Positions 1 through 9,715 of a stretch of 64,000 nt of DNA are shown piece by piece (the first letter of the stretch is position 1; every line of letters starts with the position of its first letter). A program made the translations under genes and the position numbers. This stretch comes from Oscheius tipulae. Its lineage: Eukaryota > Nematoda > Chromadorea > Rhabditida > Rhabditidae. Under the pieces are notes generated by a model. It made no database searches, was not told where the DNA came from, and saw only the letters and a list, made by a program, of their open reading frames with translations. Location: positions 5,518,001-5,582,000 of the forward strand of contig JASJZH010000004.1 of assembly GCA_037178975.1 (NCBI GenBank), read 5' to 3'.

Positions 1-729
1 CTTTAACGTACCATCAAACCTCGAGATCGCATCGAGATCATCTCCCATATCAGCCGTGTCACCCATGGCTCCTCTGGTCTTCAGATTGGTCTCCCCGTCC
101 AATTCCATCGTCTCAATGTAACAGATACCATGCGGCTCGGAAGTCGATATCAGCAGCAAGTCAGCCTGTGAGACGAAACTAGTAAACAGGCCGAAAATAG
201 ATAAACCGCCACAAACTGGTTGCTCATCATTCGGATCACGTCGCCAACCTTGACTCCGCTCCAGTCCTCCTCGTTAAGATGACCGTTCCGCACAACGTAG
301 GACTTTCGTCCGTTCACATTTCTGTCCGAAATATGTCGTTGCTGAGAGTAATTTGATTGGGGGGAGAAGCCTCGGTACTTACAACATCATCATAACCATC
401 CTTCACCGCCGAAAATGCTAAAACGATAAACAATGGGATGGCAGTAGAGTACCACGAAATTGACGATATTTGGGGGATGAACTGAACTTTGTTTTTTTAA
501 CTGAAAGATTGAATACCTGTAATATCATGAGAATTAGGAAATAGAAGTTGGCTATCCGCTGGAACTGTTCGAACAGATTCTGCGGGATGAAGGTGATCAT
601 ATTGTACTTAGATGTTTTTATATAATTGTCCTGAATACGTATTTATAAGAGACTGGAAAAGATCTACAGCATATTTAAAACGGGAATTGAATTGCCTATC
701 ATTGGCCTTCAGGTGTCGTTGAGATTCGC
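1..729 (-). CDS. P4-type phospholipid-transporting ATPase (flippase), ATP8B/TAT class, N-terminal part
   Basis: Five exons in frame are visible on the minus strand: 729-668, 630-517, 481-383, 341-207 and 165 to beyond the window edge. They encode the start of a lipid flippase, which uses ATP to move phospholipids from the outer to the cytosolic leaflet. Recognisable stretches are [20 protein letters not shown], then [18 protein letters not shown] in the first membrane segment, and [20 protein letters not shown] in the second. In the actuator domain come [31 protein letters not shown] and ELDGETNLK. The DGET motif is the P-type phosphatase signature; the catalytic DKTG lies off the window. All five exons join in phase. 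KANDRQFN and SEPHG point to the ATP8B-like branch. The start codon is not settled: exon 729-668 begins two bases into a codon, so at least one 5' exon lies upstream (candidate at 1817-2021). Confidence 0.93.
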
Positions 730-854
730 CTGAAATCGAGATTTTCACTCTGAACTGGGAACTTCACTGCGTCATGTTTTAGTTTTTAGTCTATTTCTGT
801 GTCTGAGGCTCCAAAGGAACCCCATCTCTCTGTCTGTCTTTCCGCTGGAAAAAT

Positions 855-909
855 TGCGGTTAGCGCGCTGGACTGCTAATCTGAGGACCCCGGTTCGCTC
901 CCCGCCGAT
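855..909 (+). repeat. tRNA-Ser(GCT)-like fragment or tRNA-derived SINE remnant
   Basis: Inside the long 5' intron of the flippase gene lies a tRNA-like stretch. It has a D-arm-like GGTTAGCGCGCTGG, an anticodon-loop-like GGACTGCTAATC as in serine tRNAs, and a T-loop/B-box-like CGGTTCGCTCCCC. No matching acceptor stem is visible and the T-loop departs from TTCGAAT. It is more likely a pseudogene or SINE head than a working tRNA. Confidence 0.4.
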
Positions 910-1816
910 GATTTCGGGTTTCTGGAGGGGCGACGAAGCACAGAAAATATCAAAAAGTCTCTCTTACCCTGTAACTGATTACTGGAAGATGGTAAACAAC
1001 AGCATATCCTCCGCCACCAGGGTTTCTTTGCCGGCAATTCCATATCCTCGAGAGCTGAATCTCTAATAGTCTTGGATCTTCCAGAAACTCACGACTCTTG
1101 GTCGGTCCCTCGATGATAATCGGCCGAGAGCCGGCAGTCGGGGCTACAGAGGCTGAAACTGGCTGAGATTGAACCGATACCAGGGAAGTTGGCAGAAAAG
1201 GAACACGACCAATGGCAGTGTGACTAACAGTGAGGATGGGGCGACTTGTGAGCACACAGTCGTGACGTTTTGACCCCTTTTGACGTGAATCAGGCACCGA
1301 AACTATGACTCTGATAAGGGGCGGTAATCACAGATTTTGACATTGGAATATACTTGTATCTTGGAAAAGGGACGTTGTCTTCTGAAGCAGACAAAACACG
1401 GGGAATCATCCAGACAAGCATGGTCAAGGGGGACGGGCCATTGTCGTCCAAAACACTGCTCTTTCATTGTTCTTCGCCTGTTTTTAGTTTGACCAGAGCT
1501 ATGTCAAACAACAAGTAGGCGGAAAAGTAAACAGTAATAGCGACGATTTTGAGGATTCATAGGAATGTACTCGTAACATTGTGTAAGCACAGTTCAAGGA
1601 ACTGGGCCAAACTGGCCCGTGCAAGAAGCCTTCATATTAGACATAATTGAAATAGCAAGTTCAAAAGGTACAAGTACATGCATAGAAGAGTTGAACTATT
1701 GAGCCACGATGAATCAAATTGGGCCGATATTTGCATGTTGTCTGATCCGCTTATTGCGGCAGTGAATAGTGTGAGCGCCAAAGGTTTCGTGAAAAAAGGA
1801 GACAGAGGAAACAGAC

Positions 1817-2021
1817 CCGCAATTATTGCCTCTTTATGGCTCATCCCTCCTGATCGTCTCTTCTTCTTCTCTTTTCTGACCGGTCTCTTCCATTTCTTCT
1901 TTTGGGAGTCTGGTGGCTGCTTCTTGTTTTTATTTTCTTTGACCGAATCTTGGGACTTTCGGATTCGACGTTTCTTCTTCAGCGTCGGCATCGGCAGAGA
2001 GGGAGCAGGACTGACAGCCAT
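1817..2021 (-). other. Candidate lysine-rich 5' coding exon of the flippase gene
   Basis: An open frame starts with ATG at 2021 and runs 68 codons to a possible splice donor at 1816 (G followed by GTCTGT). It leaves one extra base, exactly the phase needed to join the exon at 729, which starts with two leftover bases. The peptide is very basic (KKKRRIRK, KKKWKRPVRKEKKKRR), like the lysine-rich cytosolic N-termini of some ATP8B-type flippases. The donor is weak and the intron would be about 1.09 kb. An unrelated alternative exon at 3778-3711 has good splice borders but ends in the wrong phase. Confidence 0.35.
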
Positions 2022-4939
2022 CTGACGTTAAACCCCAACAAACTGCTTAGCAACTTCCCCAGGCTGGGAAATTGGAGGTGGGCGACCGAAACTCGCATCC
2101 CTTTACGATTTGCGGAAACTGTCTGACAGATAGCAAGATGAATGTCAAGGCAGAACTTGGAGCAAATCAGCTAGTTTTAAAGAAAAAGAAGAATTTATCT
2201 GGTCAGATCGGTCTCATGCGAAAGGATGTCACAAGTTTGTTCAGCTTTGCGGTGAGTCACAAGACGGGTTTCGGCTGAAGTAAAGAGGCAAAAGGATCCC
2301 TAGAAAATTCGAAAGAGAAAGTATTTGACAAGAAGGCTCAACTTAGGGAGCCACAAAGCGTTTGTGTCTCAATGAGAGAAATAGAATGAGGGTCGAGGTA
2401 TACACGGCTGGCAGGTTGCCAAACAAATTCTCTCGCCCCTTCTGAGATAAGCCGAGAAGACGCCACGCAATCACTCAAATATTGGGACAGTTTTTGTTCA
2501 GAGAGGAGGAGAGTGGTGCTCGAAGAGCCTCGTTGGACAAGATGGTTGTGACTGCCATTGACAATATGGCTGACACAAAGGATCAAAAGAGGCACAAGAC
2601 GGTCCCAATTTGGGGGCTGCTGGGCACTGTCGCACCAACTTTCCCGCATGGCTTATAATCAGTCGGTTATACGCTCCGACTACGGCACCAACACTGGTCG
2701 GGCTCAAGTCCTACGCATGGCCAATATTTTTGCCTCTTTCTCAAGCACTGAAAAAATACTTTCAGATGTATTTGTGTCGTGAAAATTATTTCTAAGTCTC
2801 TTGTTCCAACAGACTGATGACATTAGTTAGATTGTTATTACTACAAGTTTGGCATGCCTCGTTGACGGCTGTTCCAGTCGAGCTACGCTAACAGGGGCAA
2901 CTGTCTCTCAATGAATCGTCTCTCTACTGATTCGATTTGACCAACATTTCGTGTACGCACAAAGTAGTGCACACTAATTGCAATAATGGCTTCAGACACA
3001 GAAACCTTTGCATCTCTATTATCTGAAGCGCGATGGTTTCTGTGGTGGACTGTTTATTTGTTTGTCTATTTGTCCGAGGCCACGAAACAGAAGCTGTTGT
3101 CTGGAAGCTTTATTGTTCAAAAACAGTTTATGCCTAAATTGGGTGGCAAGCCAACTTTGGGTGCGCTCTAGAACTTTGCTTTGTCTCGCTACTGGAAGCC
3201 TTTTATTACTACGAAACGGCGCCAATGTAAACTGATTGCACATGGCTGGTTTAGAACTAGTATAAGAACAGCTACCACCGGTTGTAAACTAATGTGGTAA
3301 CAGAATGTCAAGAGAGCCAGAAAAAGATCTTCCCAAACATACCATCCCCCACAAATGTGGCTGGTTGGACCCTCTTTCAGCTGTTTTCCACCACAGCCTG
3401 CGACACGCAACAAACAGAGCCATAAACAATTATCACAAAAATCGGAATGTGTTCTCTATTGAAAGAGAGAGGAAGAAAGCTTTGAAAATGGATACGGAAC
3501 TGTTTAACAAAGTGCCTGAGCAAATAGAATTTATCTGGGTCTGAAATTGGATAAAAACGACAAAAGAGTGTAAGAGAAGCGGTGGTCAAGACGGCTCGGT
3601 ACGAGACTAGGAATCGGAAAGGCCATTTCTAAGGCGACTAAAGAACGATAAGATAGCGACTGGTTCGAACCAGACAAAATTGAAAAAAAGAGAGACGGAC
3701 CGGACTCACCCATTTCGGATTTCGTTTGATCAGCAGTCGCAGCGGATCCGGCTCAATAACGACATTGTCCAGGGAGAGATCTGAAACGGAATTTGAATGT
3801 GTTTGAAAGAGCAGAGAACTGAAAGGGGAGAGTGGATTTGGAAGAGATTTGGTAAAAAGAGAGCTTGAAGGGTTTCGTAATCGTCTCTGTCCACTATTCA
3901 GGCAGCAAATGAGTCTTGATGACCGATATAAGATATATACAGTTGCATAGCAACTGCGTATAAAAACCGGAGATTTCGCTGTACTTTTACGAGGAATTAT
4001 CCCTAGAAACTGTTTTTCCTGGAACTGGCAGAAGGATTCTTCAGCTGGATGTGAACATGTTCTGTCAGAACGGTACCATTAGTAACTGTTCACGAATCAG
4101 TTTTCACTACATGTGTCAATCGCAATGCCATAGTCAAAATCATTATTTTAAAAATTGTTAGAACTATCCGCTTGTCTACTAGGTGTGAGCTCTTCTTCCT
4201 TCACTAACAGTCACAGACATCTACAAACAAGTGGCCAAACCACATCCCTAGTTCCGAGCATCTAGGTCAAAACGAGACATTGTTCATTTCCTTACAACCG
4301 TAAACAGTCGCTAAACGTTTCCTTATTTCCCTAATTGTTCCAGTAAACCTGCTCATTTTTCTCTGCCTGTTGACAAAAACATTCAAGTTCTATAGACATC
4401 TTTCTGTTCCGAAACCCGCTTACGTAGTCGAGTCAAATCATGGGAGTCTGTCAGTAATTGGACCCTCCTGTACTCTCAGTAATCTTTCGAAAAGGGGCTT
4501 ATTATGGACTCTGGCGCGAAGGAGGCACGAATATTCAAGTCGGGATGACATGGAGACGAAGAATGAGAGCAGAAATAGGAAAGAGACAGAAATTGTTTGG
4601 AAGATTGTAATAAGTGCTCTCACGGCTGGGATTGAGTTGTTTGGATCGAGCGAACAATCAGAGTCTAATCGTAAAATTGCGCAATACTGTGTCCGAGAAT
4701 ATGGATGAAATCAAAAGTCTGGCATTAGTCAGGTGAGAGTAGGAAGGGATGTATGAGACTGGAAGGGCAATGATCCTAGGATGAGAAGGATATCTCAAAG
4801 TCGTTCGTTCAGGCATTTAGTTTCCGATTTCCACTTCCAAAGAGCCAAGAAAAAATGATCAGTTCTTTGAGCTTTCTGCTCGGAACTGTAAATATTCAAT
4901 GAGTCTTCAAACCTTATTATATGGTCTATGGCAGTTGAG

Positions 4940-5266
4940 TTTAAAGGGACGCTGTTATTATGGGTGGACGGCCGAACGCGTTTTTTAATTGGGTCCCACG
5001 ACGAACTTCTCTCAAATCACATTAATTGCGTTTATCGGTGTTTTACACACATTTTCATGACTTCTAAGTGTATTCAATCGACTCAGTGTCGAAAACTACC
5101 TTAGAAACGTCTACTTCGACGTCAATAAAGATCAGAAAAATGTTGAAAATTGTGAAAATGCTGTTCTTCTCCCCTTATTCCCATTTTCCGAATATGCAAA
5201 AAAAGCGATTTGAGGGATGAAAACGCGTTCAGCCGTTCACCCATCCACCCCTAATGTCCCTTTAAA
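4940..5266. mobile_element. Non-autonomous element with ~47-bp terminal inverted repeats (MITE)
   Basis: The left end (4940-4986) begins TTTAAAGGGAC and reads on through GGGTGGACGGCCGAACGCG. The right end (5219-5266) is nearly its reverse complement: on the other strand it reads TTTAAAGGGAC, then GGGTGGATGGGTGAACGG, then CTGAACGCG. About 327 bp separates the outer edges and no transposase-like frame lies between. TTTAAA at both ends could contain a TA, TTAA or longer target duplication, so the superfamily is open. Confidence 0.75.
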
Positions 5267-7102
5267 GATTGTCGGGACGTTGTTCAATAAGAGCCGAACA
5301 GAATAGTACAAGCATAAAACTTATTTTAAGAGTGACTCTTACGGAACATGTATGAAGAGAATAAGTCAGGAGAGGGGCCTTTTTGTCGTATGAGAGACAA
5401 CTAATGAGGCACTGACACCTGGGCTGAATTAATCAAAAGGCAGAAAAGAGCCGAACATAATACACGGCTCAAGGGGGAGAGGGAGAAAAGCGCCTGAATC
5501 GATAGACGTCTGTGTTACCTTCAAAAGCTTAGCCACCTGGACGAACAGCTGAGTCTATTTTCAACATATCTGCTCACTAGAACTTATTTGGTCTGATCTG
5601 GGTTTCTCTATAACTACCGGTATCCCTAGATGACATATTTTGATTCGTCCTTCAGCTTCTTTCTTATGGTCTAGATGTATCCAGCTTTTGCGACAGACCT
5701 TTTAGACTGCGAGAGTAGAAGTAGTACTGAAATGGGCAAGACGGCTCAGAATCTTTAGCAGAATTTGACTGTCCCTTATCTTTAGCTTAAAATTTTTAGA
5801 GACTGACCTCAGCGCTTTCATAGGACTAGCAGGTGATATGTCTGTCAGCCCAAGTTACAAACCCTACATGCAAAATTAGTTAACATTCTGGAACCCATTT
5901 TAGGGCAAGAATTAGTAAGGGCACACAAGGTCATGGACTTCTTCCAAAAAATCAAAAAAGATGTCTCTAAACGACACCCCTTTCCAAGATACTGGTAAAC
6001 CACAGAGAGTTTGTTTGCTTTGGTAGGTAATGGAAAACTATGCCAACAAAGTACGGAAAGTTCACACTATTTCATTGCATACCTTCTACTGTGTTACTGC
6101 ACTGTTTTCTTGAACAAAGTGGCTCTCTTTTGAAGAAAAAAACTATTAGGCATGCTGAATGTTGAGAAAGGAAGAGGCTTGTATAGTTCTTTGGAAGAGC
6201 TACTAATGGCATGACAGTACGTATACGTCTTTGGGGACACCATATTTCGGCAGAAGGGATGACTGGACCCCCATTCGAATCGTAGACGACCAAACAATAG
6301 TAGTGTTTTTCAGGAAACTTTTAACGTTTATTGGGCGTTTGTTTGGCTGTGTTTGAAATTCATAAAGGACAAACAGGGTAAGAGGAGCTATGTTCATAGA
6401 AAGACCCAAAGAAAATTGAAATGCGGTGGCTGAACTCAGAGTCAGGCGGCTCCAGCCAAAAGACAAATAATGCGCGCCAACTACTCGGTCGGAGGGTTAC
6501 AGAGAGGGCACACGGAGGACACACACTTGTCAGAGAGTGAGACGGAATACAACTGATCAGTGGGGACAGACCGTCTGGAGAGAGAATTTGCATAGTAATG
6601 CTACTGATGCATGCTCCGAGGACGTTTGAACTAGGATTCTTTGCTGAAGGAGAAATGGTTCAAAACTGGTCGTAAAACGGGTATATTCAGCAAACTGGAA
6701 CTGAAAAGGTCAGATTTGTTCTAATCTGTTATGGGAAACACTCAAGGCATAGACCCTTAGGTCGTCGTATATCTTTCCGCATACACGTATAGAACAAACA
6801 CTGAAACCGAGACCGTCATAGAAGGTTGTTTGCGCTCCTGATGAGCCATACACACTCAAACGATAATTTCATTGGCTCAATAGAAGACCAGGAGAATGCA
6901 GCTACAAAAACTATTTCTCCGAGGCTGTTTGCAGAGACTAGTCCGGCGTGAACTAGCGTCTACTGACTTGTTGATCTGGGGCACAGAGCAGGGGAGAAAA
7001 GGTAGCAATTCGTCTGAATGAACCATCAACTTTGCAATGAAGCCAAAATGGAGTAAAATTCAAGCGTCGTTTTGCATGATTGCAAATTTCAAAACGTTTC
7101 CT

Positions 7103-7345
7103 CACGGCGTGTTATACCCATGCAAAAGGCGTCGCCAATTTTTCTCACGCCATATTCCTATTTCGAGGGCGGGAATTCAAAATTAGTTCTCTAGCCGCTT
7201 TTTAGATTAATGTAGGGTATACAGTATTCTGTGCCAAAATCGGTTTAAACCAGGTTGGAGGTTTTCTGTAGGATACTGTACTTAAGGAAACGAGCGGCAT
7301 TAGCGCCCAGTTCGAAAAAGTGGCGACGCGCATAACACGCCGTGT
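7103..7345. mobile_element. Inverted-repeat (foldback/MITE-like) element
   Basis: CACGGCGTGTTAT and nearby GGCGTCGCCAATTTTT at 7103-7144 are mirrored on the other strand at 7313-7345, where the reverse complement reads CACGGCGTGTTATGCG then CGTCGCCACTTTTTC. The arms are about 40 bp with small indels. The centre holds no open frame of interest. The exact outer edges are uncertain. It lies about 350 bp upstream of the GCK-3-like start codon. Confidence 0.55.
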
Positions 7346-7702
7346 CCTATAATCTGCTCAGTAACGGGACATACTATAGAATTTTTCTTCACGGGATCCG
7401 CCGCGCCAGTCCTTTAACATCTGGCAGTTGATTTCACCCGATTTTTCTATGTGATTTTGGTCCAATATAAAGATTTTTCACTATCGCAGCACATATCAGG
7501 CTGTTGCATGTTCTAAAGGGTTCTTATGCATGCTGAATTCAATGAAGACGGTTAGAAACTGAAAAAAGAGTTCTGTACGTCAGAATACCCGTTTGCGAAC
7601 GAAGAGAGGCGGCTACCGTATTTTTTGAACGAAGGGGGTCGCCTGTCGAACTATTACCCTCTGTTATACACCACGTAATCCGTACCAATATGATGAATCC
7701 AG

Positions 7703-9655
7703 ATGAGCGACAACGACAGCTGGCCAAAGTCTGCAGAAGCCTACAAATTTGGCCCAGTTATCGGCGAAGGAAGTACTGCCACTGTTTATGAGGTAATGTT
7801 TTCCATGTTTTTCAGTAGGCTACATTAGTTTTAGGCAGTTTGTATACCACGCAACGAACGGTGTGCCGTGAAATGTATCAACATGGAGCAAGAAGACGCC
7901 TCTTTTATGGACGAGATAGCAATCGAGATCAGTGTAAATCTTATTCTTTTCCTATATACGCCAGCATTTTCAGGCGATGGCTCGATGTGACCACCCGAAT
8001 GTGGTTCAGTACTACGCCTCCTTTATAGTCAAAGAAGAATTATGGATTGTGATAAGGATCCTGGATGCTGGGAGTGTGCTGCAAATATTGAAGCGGAAAA
8101 TCAAATTATTCTGTCCTGCTTCCCTCCACAAATGCGTCGCTTAGGCCCTAGGAAAAGAGAGGGCTAAACACGGAGTCCTGGATGAGACCACAGTATGCAC
8201 AATACTAAGGAAAACTCTGAAAGGGCTTGAATACCTTCATGCCAACGGCCACGTCCATCGGGACATAAAGGTTTGTCAATACTTTTCGGTCCCACTTTTT
8301 TTTCTCAGGCTGGCAACATTCTTTTGTCCCAGGACGGGACTCTACAGATAGGCGATTTCGGAGTGTCAGCACTGCTTGCTGCCAGTCGAGGTGACAACTC
8401 GCGCAAGAAAGTCTGTCATACGTTCGTCGGAACACCCTGTTGGATGGCCCCCGAGGTCATGGAACAGGAAAATGGCTACGATTTTAAGGCGGACATCTGG
8501 AGCTTGGGCATCCTAGCCGTCGAGCTGGCCACCGGATACGCTCCCTATTTTCATCATCCACCAATGAAGGCATGATTTTGCTTTTTTTTCAGCTAAAAGC
8601 ATATTAGGTAGTGATATTGACGCTCAGAGACGACCCGCCGACTCTGGATACGAACGCCGAAGAGAAAGACCAATACAAGGCCTATGGAAAGACGCTGCGT
8701 TCCTTCATCGCCGACTGTTTACAGGTAGTTCGACTTTTTCCGAAGAGAAGCGCCTCTGCTAATTGCTTCTTATTGTACAATTACAAAAAAAATAGTTCCG
8801 AAACTTTGCTTTGCTCTAAAAAGAATCCTATAATTGCTGAAATGTCTTCGCGAATGCGGTTCCTGCTGGCCGTGCTCGTCTCCGGCAGCGCTGCTATCAA
8901 ATGCTGGCAGATGACGGAAGAGTTTGACTACAATCGGTGAACAATGCGCCCTGGTACATGCGCTCCTACAATTGGCTCAAGGACACCATCTTCTAAATAG
9001 ATCGCCTCTCTTGTAAGATTTCTTCCTTATTTTGTTTGGTTTTTTTGTGACGGTAATGATTTTGTCATCATACCGTAGTTTAAAAAGGCAAGAGTGGCAA
9101 ACAATCCATCTTGAACTGACCAGATCGCGCGCAGTTTTCAGCTTCTTCAGACGTAAAGTTGAAAACAAAGTCCTATACGGTCCACTCGGGACTCATTTGC
9201 ACTGAAACTGTGGCATCATTTTCTGTTTTTCGTTGGGATCAATTCAAAAGTATAAAAATTGACGAGAAACAGGAAATTACTCCTGCAACGAACGAATGTT
9301 TAACGTTTCCGGCTGAATAGAAAGCTGTCCATAACAGACAGTTTAGTCATTTCTCTTTTAATCCTGTCCCTTTCCAGAAAGACCCGGAGCAGCGTCCGAC
9401 GGCCACTGGGCTCCTCAAACACCCCCTGATGAAGAAGGCCAAGGGCGAAAAGTACCTAGTCGAAAGTCTTATCGACAGCATCTCCACAGTTCCTCCACTT
9501 CGTCACAGCTTGGTCAACAAGCAGGTATCCCACTTTCTTTGTACTTCGCTTACAATAACTTTGAGCCAGCTCCGCAAGTTGACGATCAAAATGAGAATTG
9601 GCAATTCGACTTCTCTGGAGCCGTGGCTGCCAGCAGCAACGAAGAAAGTAGCTAG
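7703..9655 (+). CDS. gck-3: STE20-family protein kinase, GCK-3/OSR1/SPAK-like
   Basis: OSR1/SPAK/GCK-3 kinases are switched on by WNK kinases and phosphorylate cation-chloride cotransporters. Exons read at 7703-7792, 7835-7933, 7974 to about 8100, about 8145-8270, 8309-8569, 8608-8724, 9378-9524 and 9566-9655. Visible features are glycine loop [10 protein letters not shown], catalytic lysine in [28 protein letters not shown], activation segment [19 protein letters not shown] with the WNK-site threonine, and [20 protein letters not shown]. The last exon ends [13 protein letters not shown] and soon stops, so the C-terminal CCT domain that binds RFxV peptides is missing. An in-frame TAG (8142-8144) lies where an intron is expected but no GT donor fits. 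The intron at 8570-8607 uses a GC donor. The 653-base intron 8725-9377 carries a separate small ORF. The family call is firm; integrity is uncertain. Confidence 0.88.
8842..8996 (+). other. Small secreted-peptide-like ORF or gene fragment inside a kinase intron
   Basis: Within the 653-base intron of the GCK-3-like gene, an ATG at 8842 (or 8854) opens a peptide with a signal-like start, [17 protein letters not shown], followed by [11 protein letters not shown] and a stop at 8938-8940. A second frame overlapping the end (8937-8996) reads [19 protein letters not shown] and stops. Together they look like one small secreted protein broken by a frameshift, or two exons joined at the GTGAAC there. 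I do not recognise the family. Confidence 0.3.
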
Positions 9656-9715
9656 TGGATATGAAGAAATAATAATGTAGACGTATTTATTAACACTCAG
9701 AGTAAAAGCTATATT

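Larger units (their letters stand above)
2022..7702. other. Gene-poor interval
   Basis: I see no convincing gene here. Open frames are short and do not resemble known proteins or show consistent splice borders. The interval contains a TIR element (4940-5266), a second inverted-repeat element (7103-7345), one exon-like stretch on the minus strand (3778-3711, acceptor CCGTTTCAG and donor GTGAGT, encoding SLDNVVIEPDPLRLLIKRNP) and a 14-base palindrome, CTGGTTCGAACCAG, at 3660-3673. It probably mixes intron or upstream DNA of the flippase gene with intergenic DNA. Confidence 0.5.

Noticed and set aside
1632-1816. Continuation of the basic minus-strand open frame as one exon
   Set aside because: After the lysine-rich part the frame becomes ordinary intron-like text and runs past the only donor that gives the right phase.
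3660-3673. CTGGTTCGAACCAG as a tRNA T-loop or operator
   Set aside because: It is a simple 14-base palindrome with no tRNA arms around it and no nearby gene start.
4370-4708. 112-residue plus-strand open frame
   Set aside because: No splice context, family motif or sensible composition; the region looks like repeat-rich intergenic DNA.
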